A stretch of 64,000 bases of DNA from Paraburkholderia rhizosphaerae (GCF_004366595.1 NZ_SORE01000028.1:33389-97388); one strand, 5' to 3'. Positions 40,052-49,577 are shown, counted from the stretch's first letter. Numbers and translations: made by a program. The notes: generated by a model from the letters alone, not told the origin.

Positions 40052-42334
40052 CTACGCGAGCAACTTGTCCGGTGTAATCGGCAAATCGCGAATACGCTTA
40101 CCCGTCGCGTGCCAGATCGCATTGGCAATCGCCGCGGCCACACCGACCACGCCAATCTCGCCGACACCCTTTACGCCGAGCGGATTCACCACGTCGTCCT
40201 CCTCATCGACGAACAGCACGTCGATATCGTGCACATCCGCGTTCACCGGGAAGTGATAACCGGCGAGATCGTGATTCATCACGCGGCCAAACGTGTGATC
40301 GATCTGCGCCTCTTCCTGCAATGCCATTCCGATGCCCCACACGACGCCGCCCGCGATCTGGTTCGCCGCGGTCTTCGGATTGACGATGCGTCCCGCCGCG
40401 ACCGCACTGACCACGCGCGTCACACGCGCGATGCCGAGCGCCTCATCGACGCGCACTTCCGCGAACACCGCCGAGTGCGTGCCCATCGAATATTGCTTCT
40501 GGCGCTCTTCGGGCTTCACCGTCGCTTGCTCCTCAAGCTGATTCACACCAGCGCGCGTCATCAATTCGTCGATCGATACACGATGGTCGTCGCCCGCGCC
40601 GCAGATCAGATCCGCGCCGTCGCGCCGCACTTCGCCGGCGCCGGCCTGCGCGAATGACGGACCGCCGTACTCGCGCGCAAGCGCAACGAGCCGCTCGTGC
40701 AACTGCGTGCAAGCCGCATGCACCGCGCTGCCGACCGACGACACCGTGAACGATCCGCCTTCGACTGGCGCTTGCGGCAGCGTCGAGTCGCCGAGTTCGA
40801 AGCGCACAGTATCGAGCGGCGCATGCAGCGCATCGGCCGCGATCTGCGTCATCGCGGTATAGGTGCCGGTGCCGATGTCCGCAGTCGAACTCGATACATG
40901 TGCACGGCCGTCGCGCGTGATCACGACGCGAGCGCTAGCCGGCACCTGCAGCGCTTCCCAGATGCCGGTCGCCATGCCCCAGCCGACCATTTCGTTGCGA
41001 TCGCGCATCGAGCGCGGCGCGAGCGGCCGCGCGGCCCAGCCAAAGCGCGCGGCGCCGCGTTCGTAGCACTCGCGCAGCGCCTTGCTCGAGAACGGCAGGT
41101 CCTTGTTCGCGTCGCGCTCCGCGTAATTGATCAGGCGCAGCCGCAACGGGTCCATTCTCAACGCGACCGCCAGTTCGTCCATCGCCGCTTCGAGCGGGAA
41201 AAGCCCTTGCGTCGCGCCGGGCGCGCGCATATCGCCAGGCGTCGGCAGATTGAGCTTCGCGACCTTGTAGCCGAGTCGCACGTTGTCGCACGCATACAGC
41301 CGGCCGGCCCAGTTGACGATGACGTCGCAATAGTCTTCGTACAGCGAGGTCTCCGCGACCGCCTCGTGCACGACGGCGGCCAGACGTCCGTTGCGTGCCG
41401 CGGCGAGCACGACGCGCTGGATCGACTGCGGCCGATGCGCGAACGTGAACATCTGCTGACGCGTCAGCGTGACCCGCACCGGCCGCTTCAGATCGAGCGC
41501 GGCCATCACCGCGAGCGTCAGATGGTATTGCGGCCGCAAGCCCGATCCGAATGCGCCGCCGACAAACGGCGAGACGACGCGCACGTCGTCCGCGTTGAAG
41601 CCAAACAGCTTCGTCAGATACTGGTGCGTGTTCTGCACGCCCTGCGTCTTTTCATAGACAGTCAAACGGCCCGCGCTATCGGGCACGACCGTGCAGCCGT
41701 GCATCTCCATCGGGTTATGAAACTCGATCGGCGTCGTATAGAACTCGTTCACGCGCACCGGCGCGTGCGCGTACGCGTCGGCCGCATCGCCGCGCGGCGG
41801 TGGAGGCGGCTCGAAACCGCCCTTATCCTGCGACGGCGGATACGCATCGCCGATCACGCGATCAAGTTCGGTGCAGTGCGGCGTGTGCTCGTAGCGCACG
41901 TTGACGCGCGAGGCAGCGTGCCGCGCGAGTTCGAGCGATTGCGCGACCACCAGCGCGACCGGCTGGCCGCTGTACCAGATGCGATCGTCCCATAGCGGCC
42001 TGAACGGCATACCGCCCGGCGCGATCGCATCCTTGTAGTACGCATCCATCAGCGGTAGCTCCCCGCGATTCTCGTGGGTGAGCACAAGCAGCACGCCCGG
42101 CGTTTCGAGCGCCGCGGACGTGTCGATCGATAGCACGCGGCCGCTCGCAATCGTGCTCGATACGACAAAGCCGTATAACAGCCCGTCCGCCGCGAACTCG
42201 CCCGCATAGCGTGCGGCGCCCGTCACCTTCTGCGTGCCGTCCACACGATTGACGGGTGTGCCGGTGGTGCGCGTCGCATCGTCTGTTGCGCCTGCATCGG
42301 CCGCACGCCGGTTTGCGATTTCCTCAACCGTCAT
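40052..42334 (-). CDS. paoC: Molybdenum aldehyde oxidoreductase, molybdopterin-binding subunit PaoC-like
   Basis: A 760-residue xanthine-oxidase-family large subunit. Typical motifs are VDGTQKVTGAARYAGEF near the N-terminus, VGGAFGSGLRPQYH, the MRAPG loop (GDMRAPGATQGLFPLE), and the C-terminal catalytic glutamate in GVKGVGEIGVVG. It oxidises aldehydes to acids. ATG 42334 is favoured because AGGAG lies eight bases ahead; GTG 42343 is an alternative. It overlaps the paoB stop, forming the operon paoA-paoB-paoC. A second, distinct molybdo-enzyme of the IorB type lies at the left window edge. Confidence 0.88.
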   Translation of the reverse strand: MTVEEIANRRAADAGATDDATRTTGTPVNRVDGTQKVTGAARYAGEFAADGLLYGFVVSSTIASGRVLSIDTSAALETPGVLLVLTHENRGELPLMDAYYKDAIAPGGMPFRPLWDDRIWYSGQPVALVVAQSLELARHAASRVNVRYEHTPHCTELDRVIGDAYPPSQDKGGFEPPPPPRGDAADAYAHAPVRVNEFYTTPIEFHNPMEMHGCTVVPDSAGRLTVYEKTQGVQNTHQYLTKLFGFNADDVRVVSPFVGGAFGSGLRPQYHLTLAVMAALDLKRPVRVTLTRQQMFTFAHRPQSIQRVVLAAARNGRLAAVVHEAVAETSLYEDYCDVIVNWAGRLYACDNVRLGYKVAKLNLPTPGDMRAPGATQGLFPLEAAMDELAVALRMDPLRLRLINYAERDANKDLPFSSKALRECYERGAARFGWAARPLAPRSMRDRNEMVGWGMATGIWEALQVPASARVVITRDGRAHVSSSTADIGTGTYTAMTQIAADALHAPLDTVRFELGDSTLPQAPVEGGSFTVSSVGSAVHAACTQLHERLVALAREYGGPSFAQAGAGEVRRDGADLICGAGDDHRVSIDELMTRAGVNQLEEQATVKPEERQKQYSMGTHSAVFAEVRVDEALGIARVTRVVSAVAAGRIVNPKTAANQIAGGVVWGIGMALQEEAQIDHTFGRVMNHDLAGYHFPVNADVHDIDVLFVDEEDDVVNPLGVKGVGEIGVVGVAAAIANAIWHATGKRIRDLPITPDKLLA

Positions 42335-42335
42335 G

Positions 42336-43334
42336 TCATTCACTCCTGCAGTCGCGCTGCGTGGCGATTTCGAAAGCGCGCACCACCGCGCGCGTCACCA
42401 GTTCGATCTTGAACGCGTTGCCGCGCCGGCCATGCGCAGCGCGCACCAGCGCACCCGCGAAGCGGCGCACGATAGCGGCCGACAGCGGCATGCCGCGCAA
42501 CATCGCTTCGGCTTCGAAGTCGCGCCAGGGTTTGTGCGCGACGCCACCCAGCGCGCAGCGCACGTCGCGCATCGCGTCGCCGTCAAGCTCCACCGCGAGC
42601 GCGACCGACACCAGCGCGAATGCATACGACGCGCGCTCGCGAATCTTCAGATACGCGTGATGCGTCGCGAAGCCCGCGGCCGGCAATTCGACCGCGGTGA
42701 CGATCTCGCCGGGTGCGAGGTTGGTATCGATCTCAGGCCGCTCGCCCGGCAGCCGGTGGAAGTCCGCGAACGGAATCGCACGCGGCCCGTTCGGGCCATC
42801 GGTATGCACGCTTGCATCGAGCGCGGACAGCGCGACACACATATCCGACGGATGCACGGCAATGCAATGTTCGCTCGCACCGAGAATCGCGTGCATCCGG
42901 TTCACGCCTTCGAGCGCCGGACAGCCACTACCCGGCTCGCGTTTATTGCACGGCAGGCCCGGGTCGTAGAAGTACGCGCAGCGCGTGCGTTGCAGCAGGT
43001 TGCCGCCGATCGTCGCCGCATTGCGGATCTGCGCGGATGCACCGGCGAGAATCGCCTTCGACAGCAGCGGATAACGTTCGACGATCGTGCGCTCGCGCGC
43101 CGCCGCGCTATTCGTGACGAGCGCGCCGATGCGCAGACCGCCTTCAGGCGTCGCGTCGATCGATTTCAGCGGCAGCCGCGTAATGTCGATCAGGCAGTCC
43201 GGACGTTCGACATTCACACGAATCAGATCGACCAGGTTCGTGCCGCCGGCGACGAATGCGGCGTGCGGCGCGCTGCGATGCTGCGCGAGCGCGTCGCTGA
43301 CGTCGGAGGCCCTTGCGTACGAAAAGCGGTTCAT
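42336..43334 (-). CDS. paoB: Molybdenum aldehyde oxidoreductase, FAD-binding subunit PaoB-like
   Basis: A 332-residue CO-dehydrogenase-flavoprotein-family subunit. The FAD-contacting motifs are AGGTNLVDLIRVNVERP and ATIGGNLLQRTRCAYF. A cysteine-bearing insertion (RCAYFYDPGLPCNKREPGSG followed by C) matches the extra 4Fe-4S site known in PaoB. It passes electrons from the molybdenum centre to its acceptor. The ATG overlaps the paoA stop and has AAAGGAG ahead. Confidence 0.88.
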   Translation of the reverse strand: MNRFSYARASDVSDALAQHRSAPHAAFVAGGTNLVDLIRVNVERPDCLIDITRLPLKSIDATPEGGLRIGALVTNSAAARERTIVERYPLLSKAILAGASAQIRNAATIGGNLLQRTRCAYFYDPGLPCNKREPGSGCPALEGVNRMHAILGASEHCIAVHPSDMCVALSALDASVHTDGPNGPRAIPFADFHRLPGERPEIDTNLAPGEIVTAVELPAAGFATHHAYLKIRERASYAFALVSVALAVELDGDAMRDVRCALGGVAHKPWRDFEAEAMLRGMPLSAAIVRRFAGALVRAAHGRRGNAFKIELVTRAVVRAFEIATQRDCRSE

Positions 43335-43969
43335 GCGCGGGCTCCTTTCGGCGGGTGGCCTTGCGGGTGTGATGGAGCGTGCGATTGCGCTTGCGATTGC
43401 GCGGATTGGCTATCGCGTTCACCGGCGCGATCACGCAAACCGGCCACCTGTTCGATCGCCGCGACGATATTCACGTAAGCGCCGCAACGGCACAGATTGC
43501 CGCTCATCGCCTCGCGAATCTCATCGCGCGAGTGCAATTCGCCTTCGTCGAGCAACGCGACCGCCGAACAGATCTGCCCGGGCGTGCAGTAGCCGCACTG
43601 GAACGCGTCGTGATCGATAAATGCCTGCTGCATCGGATGCAGCGTGCCGCCTTGCGCGAGACCTTCGATGGTCGTGATCGACGCACCGTCGTACACCGCG
43701 GCGAGCGCGAGGCACGTATTGATCCGCTGGCCGCCGACAATCGCGGTGCACGCGCCGCATTGCCCGTGGTCGCAGCCCTTGTGCGTGCCAGTGAGCCCGC
43801 ACGTTTCGCGCAGCAGATCGAGCAGCGTGGTCCACGGCTCGATGTCGAAGCTGCGTGTCGCGCCGTTGATATCGAACGTCACCGCGACGCGCTGGATAGC
43901 GGGCGGGTTGACGTCGAGTTCGGGTCCATCGCCGTTGCGGGGAACATCGTTTGTGTCGTTGGTCTGCAT
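43331..43969 (-). CDS. paoA: Molybdenum aldehyde oxidoreductase, 2Fe-2S subunit PaoA-like
   Basis: A 212-residue subunit with two 2Fe-2S clusters: a plant-type one (GCDHGQCGACTAIV with a later Cys in INTCLAL) and a C-terminal one (QCGYCTPGQI and NLCRCGAY). Unlike E. coli PaoA, no twin-arginine signal is present at the chosen ATG 43969 (AGGAG ahead), so the enzyme may stay in the cytoplasm. The C-terminal tail is rich in Gln, Ser, His and Pro and is disordered. No paoD-type assembly gene is next to it. Confidence 0.87.
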   Translation of the reverse strand: MQTNDTNDVPRNGDGPELDVNPPAIQRVAVTFDINGATRSFDIEPWTTLLDLLRETCGLTGTHKGCDHGQCGACTAIVGGQRINTCLALAAVYDGASITTIEGLAQGGTLHPMQQAFIDHDAFQCGYCTPGQICSAVALLDEGELHSRDEIREAMSGNLCRCGAYVNIVAAIEQVAGLRDRAGERDSQSAQSQAQSHAPSHPQGHPPKGARA

Positions 43970-44237
43970 GGACGGCTCCTTCGACGCGCGTGGGTGGAGT
44001 GGGATGGACGTGCCTTGATGCGGGCCGCAATCGTTATACCTGGCCGCGCGGTGGCGATGCACGGCGCTCCGCGCGGCGCGCGGCCGGCGCGAAATATCTA
44101 CATTCGCAGCGGGAAAGCATTGCAACCGCATCGCAGCCCGCGCGAGCCATGCACTGGGTTTGCCGCATCGCCGCATCGGGCGACGCGGAACGCGACTTGC
44201 TGAAGCGCTTGTCACAGTTCAATCCACGGAGAATTTC

Positions 44238-44513
44238 ATGCTCGGCCACGAAATGCCCCGCAACAAACCGCGCGTGGCGCCGTCGCGCGTCTGTTTTGCT
44301 TTCGCACTATCCGGCAAGTCGGCGCCCAAACGCCACGACGAAAAGCATCCGCATTCGGAACGCTCGGAAAAGGAAATCGACCAGGCTGTCGAGGACACGT
44401 TCCCCGCCAGCGATCCGCCCGCGACCGGCGGCACGACGCGCATCGACCCGGCTTCTTCGCCCGACAAGGACCGGTCCGGCCGTCCCGCTTCGGACCAGGG
44501 CGGCAAGCCGTGA
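44238..44513 (+). CDS. Small hypothetical protein
   Basis: A 91-residue hydrophilic protein with GGAG ahead of the ATG. The middle, HSERSEKEIDQAVEDTFPAS followed by DPPATGG, fits a pattern seen in many short proteobacterial proteins of unknown function (EIDxAVxDSFPASDPPA). Its tail is rich in Asp, Ser and Pro. No membrane segment. It precedes the efflux adaptor gene by about 50 bases but need not be linked to it. Confidence 0.65.
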   Translation: MLGHEMPRNKPRVAPSRVCFAFALSGKSAPKRHDEKHPHSERSEKEIDQAVEDTFPASDPPATGGTTRIDPASSPDKDRSGRPASDQGGKP

Positions 44514-44564
44514 TGCTGGCAACCGGCCACTGTCTGAACGACCTGAACAAACGTGTGGCGCGCC

Positions 44565-45887
44565 ATGGCTGAAGGTCCGGCGCAGGAACCCGGTGCGCAT
44601 GAAGGGCTGCGCGGCGAACGCCGTGCGGCAAGCGACCGCGAACACGATGTGAAGCGCGGTGAACAGGGCCGGCGGGAAGAGTCGACGCACCGCACGTCGC
44701 GTGATGACGATCGGCGCATGTCGGGCGAGGCGGATCGCAACGTCCGCGCGGCAAGCGCCGCCGGCGATCGCGATGACGCGCACCACGACGACAGCGCACA
44801 CCAATCGGACAATGACGGTAACGGCAAAGACAGCGACGACCCGGACAAAAAGCCGCGCAGCCGCAAACCGCTGATCATTCTCGCCGCGCTGGTGCTGGTG
44901 CTGATCGCCGGCGCCGGCATCTGGGCATTCGCAACCCGCAACGAGGTCAGCACCGACGATGCGTACACCGACGGCAATGCGATCACGATTGCGCCGAAGG
45001 TGTCGGGCTACGTCGTCACGCTCGCGGTCAACGACAACACGCACGTTCACCGAGGCGATCTGCTGGTGGTGATCGACAAGCGCGACTACGTCGCCGCGGT
45101 CGATCAGGCGAAGGCACAACTTGGCCTCGCGCAGGCGCAACTGCAGTCCGCGCAGGTCCAGCTCGATATCGCACGGGTCCAGTATCCGGCGCAATTCCAG
45201 CAGGCGAAGGCACAGGTGCGCTCCGCGCAGGCGAACCTCACGCAAGCGCAGGCCGCGTATCAGCGGCAGCATTCAGTCGACGTTCGCGCGACGTCGCAGC
45301 AGAACATCGACGCCGCCGACGCACAGCAGCAAACCGCCAGTGCAAGCGTACAGCAGGCGCGCGCGCAACTGCAGACGGCGAGCCTCGTGCCGCAGCAGAT
45401 TCGCCAGACCCAGGCGGCCGTCGCCGAACGGCAGCAACAGGTCGAGCAGGCACGCGCGCAACTCGAGCAGGCCGAATTGAACCTGTCGTATTGCGAGATC
45501 CGCGCGCCATCGGACGGCTGGGTCACCCGGCGCAACGTGCAATACGGCAGCTTCCTGCAGGCGGGCACCTCGCTCTTTTCGATTGTCACGCCGCAGGTTT
45601 GGGTGACTGCGAACTTCAAGGAGTCGCAACTGACGCGAATGCGCGCCGGCGACAAGGTGAAAGTGGATATCGACGCGTACCCGGATCTCGAACTGCACGG
45701 CCACGTCGACAGTATCCAGCTCGGCAGCGGCTCGCGTTTTTCCGCATTCCCCGCGGAAAACGCAACCGGCAACTTCGTGAAAATCGTGCAACGGGTGCCG
45801 GTAAAGATCCTGATCGATAGCGGGATGCCGGACGATCATCCGTTGCCGCTCGGGCTTTCCGTGACGCCGAAGGTTTATCTGAAATAG
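44565..45887 (+). CDS. emrA: HlyD/EmrA-type membrane fusion protein (efflux adaptor)
   Basis: A 440-residue periplasmic adaptor of tripartite drug efflux pumps. After an unusually long cytoplasmic N-terminus (about 100 residues, strongly charged) a single membrane anchor LIILAALVLVLIAGAGIWAF is followed by the EmrA hallmark STDDAYTDGNAITIAPKVSG, a long Gln/Ala-rich coiled coil, and the lipoyl/beta-barrel region with LSYCEIRAPSDGWVTRRNV. The matching EmrB-type pump and outer-membrane factor lie 3.7 kb downstream, separated by three genes. ATG 44565 is preferred over GTG 44553. Confidence 0.86.
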   Translation: MAEGPAQEPGAHEGLRGERRAASDREHDVKRGEQGRREESTHRTSRDDDRRMSGEADRNVRAASAAGDRDDAHHDDSAHQSDNDGNGKDSDDPDKKPRSRKPLIILAALVLVLIAGAGIWAFATRNEVSTDDAYTDGNAITIAPKVSGYVVTLAVNDNTHVHRGDLLVVIDKRDYVAAVDQAKAQLGLAQAQLQSAQVQLDIARVQYPAQFQQAKAQVRSAQANLTQAQAAYQRQHSVDVRATSQQNIDAADAQQQTASASVQQARAQLQTASLVPQQIRQTQAAVAERQQQVEQARAQLEQAELNLSYCEIRAPSDGWVTRRNVQYGSFLQAGTSLFSIVTPQVWVTANFKESQLTRMRAGDKVKVDIDAYPDLELHGHVDSIQLGSGSRFSAFPAENATGNFVKIVQRVPVKILIDSGMPDDHPLPLGLSVTPKVYLK

Positions 45888-45921
45888 TGCTGAAAGCACG
45901 CGTGAATCGCGTGGCCGGCGC

Positions 45922-46164
45922 TCACCAGTCGGGATCGTTGAATTCCTGCCGGTAGTCGTACGCGTGGTTGAACAGCCGGTGCGGGCGCCCGCTTGCCTGC
46001 AGCACCTCGCGCCAGCTGCTCAGTTCGGCGAGCGAGTTCGTGTGCAACGCCGCATAGGCCTTGCCGTTCTGGCCATCGCCGGGAAAGAATTCGATCGGGC
46101 CGCCGTCGGCGATCATCAGCATGCGGACGTCCGTTTGCAGGAGCTGCATTTCGTATTGGGTCAT
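45922..46164 (-). CDS. Small hypothetical protein
   Basis: An 80-residue soluble protein starting MTQYEMQLLQTDVRMLMIAD, with a GGAAAGGAGA ribosome site. It contains a central NSLAELSSWREVLQASGRP and ends in HAYDYRQEFNDPDW; no hydrophobic helix or Cys. No domain recognised. It is on the opposite strand between emrA and the phospholipase gene. Confidence 0.65.
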   Translation of the reverse strand: MTQYEMQLLQTDVRMLMIADGGPIEFFPGDGQNGKAYAALHTNSLAELSSWREVLQASGRPHRLFNHAYDYRQEFNDPDW

Positions 46165-46343
46165 GCGCGTTCTCCTTTCCGGTGATCTTTAACAGCCCCG
46201 CGAAACATCAACAGACAAGAGCAAGCCGCATTCCCGGCGCGCCGCTCGCGCGACCCGCGACACACGCACCGACGGGTGCGGCACAGCCCGTGCTTCGCAC
46301 GTCAAACCACGTCAAACCGTGAAGCAACGGAGCCACCCGTTCA

Positions 46344-48554
46344 ATGATGATGCGCGAGGCAGGACAAATACTGGACGACCCATCGGCGGACCCTGGCCGC
46401 CCCCCTTCTTCCACGCCGCCCGACGCGTGGCTGGAACCCGGGCGCACCTGCGAATGGTTACGGTGCGCGAACCGCCTGCGCGTGCTGATCGATGCCGCCG
46501 ACTATTTCGATGCGGTGCGCGCCGCGATGGCACGTGCGCGCAATACGATTTTCATTGTCGGCTGGGATATCGACAGCCGTCTGCAATTGACACCCGAAGG
46601 GGCACGCGACGGGCTGCCCGCCGGCCTTGCCGATTTTCTCTGCGCGCTCGTCGAAAAGCAACGGCATTTGCGCATCTACGTGCTCGCATGGGACTTCGCG
46701 ATGCTTTATGCGTTCGAGCGCGAGTGGCTGCCGGTGTACAAGCTCGGCTGGCGCACGCATCGCCGTGTGCGCTTTCAGCTTGACGGCCGTCATCCGCTGG
46801 GCGGATCGCATCATCAGAAGATTGTCGTCGTCGATGACCGCGTCGCGTTCGCCGGCGGCATCGATCTGACCCGCTCGCGCTGGGACACGCCCGAGCACGA
46901 GCCGCACGCGCCGCTGCGCCGCAACGCGAACGCGGCGCCGTATCAGCCGATGCACGACGTGCACGCGATGTTCGACGGCCCGGCGGCCGCGGCGCTCGGC
47001 GAACTGGCGCGCGAGCGCTGGCGGCGCGCGTCGGCGCGGCGCATCGAACTGCCGCCGGTATGCGGGACTGCGGCAGGCGCCGCCGATACCGCGTGCTCCG
47101 ACCCTTGGCCCGAGCATGTGCGCGCCGATATCGAAAACGTCGAACTCGGTATCGCGCTGACCGAGCCCGCGTATGCGAACCGCGCCGGTGTCCAGCAGAT
47201 CGAGCGGATGTATCTCGACGCGATCGCGCGGGCGCGCGACAGCATCTATATCGAGAATCAGTACTTCACCGCGAGCCGGGTCGGCGCCGCGCTGGCGGCC
47301 AGCCTCGCGCAGCCGAACGGCCCGGACATCGCGGTGGTCGGCCCCGAACGTCAGACCGGGTGGCTTCAGCACACGACGATGGGCGTGATGCGCGCGCGCC
47401 TGCATAGGCTGATCAAGCAGTCGGACCAGCACGGCCACTATGCGATGCTCGCGCCGACGATCGGCGGGACCGCGCACGATGAGTTCATCAATGTGCATAG
47501 CAAGTTGATGACCGTCGACGACGAGTTGCTGCTGATCGGTAGCGCGAACCTGAACAACCGCTCGATGGTGCTCGATACCGAATGCAATATCGCGCTCGAC
47601 GCGCGCGGCGACCCGCGCGTGCGCGCGATGATCGCGTCGGTGCGCGACCGGCTGCTTGCCGAACATCTGGACACCACGCCCGCCGCGGTCGCCAGCGCGC
47701 TCGCGACGCAGCGGCTGAACACCGCCATTGCATCGCTGCGGCACGGCGAGCGCACGCTCGCGGCGCTCGACCCGGTCGTGCCCGACGAATCGGGCGAACT
47801 GGCCACGCGGATGTCGGTGTTCGATCCTGAAGCGCCGCTCGCGCCACAAGAACTCGTCCGCCAGTTTCTGCCGGAGGCGGAAAGCCGGCCGCTGCGCGGC
47901 AAACTGCTCGCGCTCGGCAGCTTCGCGCTGTTCGTCGCGGTGCTCGCGGTGCTGTGGCGCTTTACGCCGCTACGCGACATGCTGAGTTTTGCCGCGCTGG
48001 TGCATGCGGCGCACGAGTTGCACGGCTCGCGCTTCGGGCCGCTGGCGATCGTCGCGGTGTATGTGCTCGCCGCCAGCGTGTCGGTGCCGGTCACGCTGCT
48101 GATCGCGGTCAGCGGCTTCGTGTTCGGCGCGCTCGCCGGCAGCGCATACGCGTTCAGCGGCACGCTGATTTCGGCGGCGCTCACCTATTACGCGGGCGCG
48201 GCACTTGGCCACGATGCGGTGCGGGATCTGGCCGGCTCGCGCATCAACCGGATCAGCGAAAAACTCGGCAAAAAAGGCTTCGTCGCGATCGTGATCGCGC
48301 GCATCGTGCCGGTTGCGCCGTTCACACTGATCAATCTGGTCGCCGGCGCGTCGCATATCGGTCTTCGCGACTATCTCGCCGGCACCGCACTCGGAATGGC
48401 GCCGGGGATCGTGCTCGCGACGACGTTTGCGCAGCAACTGGTCGCCGCGGTTCACCATCCGTCGCTGACCGGCATTTTGCTGGTCGCTGCGATCGGTGCG
48501 GTGCTGGTCGGGCTGTCGGTCGCGCTGCACCGGTTTTTCGCGCGCCGCTCGTGA
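46344..48554 (+). CDS. Phospholipase D-like protein fused to a DedA/VTT membrane domain
   Basis: A 736-residue protein. The N-terminal two-thirds is a PLD/cardiolipin-synthase-like enzyme with two HxKxxxxD motifs: HHQKIVVVDDRVAFAGGIDL with His157, Lys159 and Asp164, and HSKLMTVDDELLLIGSANLN followed by NRS. The last 235 residues form a multi-helix DedA/VTT-type domain (VPVTLLIAVSGFVFGALAGS, then an ARIVPVAPFTLINLVAGAS motif). The fusion suggests a membrane-embedded phospholipid transphosphatidylase coupled to a lipid flippase-like module. Start at the first of three tandem ATG codons. The nuclease/phosphatase gene follows. Confidence 0.88.
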   Translation: MMMREAGQILDDPSADPGRPPSSTPPDAWLEPGRTCEWLRCANRLRVLIDAADYFDAVRAAMARARNTIFIVGWDIDSRLQLTPEGARDGLPAGLADFLCALVEKQRHLRIYVLAWDFAMLYAFEREWLPVYKLGWRTHRRVRFQLDGRHPLGGSHHQKIVVVDDRVAFAGGIDLTRSRWDTPEHEPHAPLRRNANAAPYQPMHDVHAMFDGPAAAALGELARERWRRASARRIELPPVCGTAAGAADTACSDPWPEHVRADIENVELGIALTEPAYANRAGVQQIERMYLDAIARARDSIYIENQYFTASRVGAALAASLAQPNGPDIAVVGPERQTGWLQHTTMGVMRARLHRLIKQSDQHGHYAMLAPTIGGTAHDEFINVHSKLMTVDDELLLIGSANLNNRSMVLDTECNIALDARGDPRVRAMIASVRDRLLAEHLDTTPAAVASALATQRLNTAIASLRHGERTLAALDPVVPDESGELATRMSVFDPEAPLAPQELVRQFLPEAESRPLRGKLLALGSFALFVAVLAVLWRFTPLRDMLSFAALVHAAHELHGSRFGPLAIVAVYVLAASVSVPVTLLIAVSGFVFGALAGSAYAFSGTLISAALTYYAGAALGHDAVRDLAGSRINRISEKLGKKGFVAIVIARIVPVAPFTLINLVAGASHIGLRDYLAGTALGMAPGIVLATTFAQQLVAAVHHPSLTGILLVAAIGAVLVGLSVALHRFFARRS

Positions 48555-48574
48555 AGGCACCGCTCATGAAGGCC

Positions 48575-48690
48575 CCAATCGCCGCCTCGATGGATTACCC
48601 CCTCAAACGCGCCTGTGAACGCATCGATGAAAGGACCTATGAATGGACCTATGAACGCGCCTATGCACGCGCTGATGAACGAATCCTCGC
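48575..48690. repeat. Degenerate 12-bp repeats with multiple start codons
   Basis: Between the phospholipase gene and the nuclease-fold gene, short units such as ATGAAAGGACCT, ATGAATGGACCT, ATGAACGCGCCT and ATGCACGCGCTG follow one another from about 48627 to 48686, with looser relatives upstream (CTCATGAAGGC). Each unit carries an in-frame ATG for the following ORF. The array could alter the N-terminal length or initiation rate if copy number changes. Confidence 0.65.
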
Positions 48691-49427
48691 TGCATGAACG
48701 ATTCGCGGCGTCAACGCAAACGGACAGCACCGCAACCGACGCGCGTGTGCTGCGCATCGCGACTTACAACATCCACGGCGCGATCGGCAGCGACCGCGTG
48801 TATGCGCCGCGGCGCATCGCCGATGTGATCGCCGAACTCGATGCGGACATCGTCGCGCTGCAGGAAGTGCCGCTTGGCGGCCACGATGCGCCCGACGTGC
48901 TGCCAATCCTGCGCGACGCGACCGATATGCTCGCGATCTCCGGCCCGACCCTCGATACGCCTGAGCGGCGCTATGGCAACGCGGTGCTGACACGGCTACC
49001 GGTGCGCGCCGCACGCACGCTAAACCTGTCGTTCGGCAAGCGCGAAGCGCGCGGCGCGCTCGACGTCGATATCGCGAGCGCGGGCGGCATGCTGCGCATC
49101 GTCGCGACCCATCTCGGTCTGTCCGCACGCGAACGGCGCACGCAGATCGCATCGCTGATCGCCGCATTCGATACGCCGGCGCTGCCGGTGATCCTGCTCG
49201 GCGATATCAACGAGTGGTTCGTCTGGGGGCATGCACTGCGCGCGCTCGTCACGCACTTCAAGGCGGCGCCGGCGCCGCGCACGTTTCCGTCGATCTGGCC
49301 GGTGTTGTCGCTGGACCGCATCTGGATGCACCCGGTCGAGCGGCTGGTCGACATCCGCGCGCATCGCAGTGCGCTGGCACGCCGAGCGTCGGACCATCTG
49401 CCGCTTGTCGCGCATATCCAGGTGTGA
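48627..49427 (+). CDS. Endonuclease/exonuclease/phosphatase family protein
   Basis: About 266 residues. The fold motifs are LRIATYNIHGAIGSDRVYAP, ADIVALQEVPLG with the metal-binding Glu, GNAVLTRLPV, VATHLGLSARERRTQ, ILLGDINEW with catalytic Asp/Asn, and SDHLPLVAHI at the C-terminus. Substrate may be DNA or a phospholipid headgroup; its position next to the PLD-DedA gene favours phospholipid, as cardiolipin-synthase neighbours of this type are common. The exact start is ambiguous because ATG codons recur every 12 bases (48627-48675); GTG 48615 is also possible. Confidence 0.84.
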   Translation: MKGPMNGPMNAPMHALMNESSLHERFAASTQTDSTATDARVLRIATYNIHGAIGSDRVYAPRRIADVIAELDADIVALQEVPLGGHDAPDVLPILRDATDMLAISGPTLDTPERRYGNAVLTRLPVRAARTLNLSFGKREARGALDVDIASAGGMLRIVATHLGLSARERRTQIASLIAAFDTPALPVILLGDINEWFVWGHALRALVTHFKAAPAPRTFPSIWPVLSLDRIWMHPVERLVDIRAHRSALARRASDHLPLVAHIQV

Positions 49428-49577
49428 CTCGAATGCGTGACGCGTGCGCGCAGTGAAAGTGTCGGGCGTGGGCCTTGCTGAAGAACTCACATTGATGCAG
49501 TGCGGCGCATTCGCATCGCATCGTTCCCGCCCTTCGCTCGCAAGGAAATTCAATGAAGAAGCCCGCGTTCCGGTTCG

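Noticed and set aside
40697..41995. Forward-strand open frame of 432 codons
   Set aside because: Antisense to paoC; composition dominated by Arg, His and Ala, no recognisable motif.
46458..47849. Reverse-strand open frame of 463 codons
   Set aside because: Antisense to the phospholipase D catalytic part; no plausible protein features.
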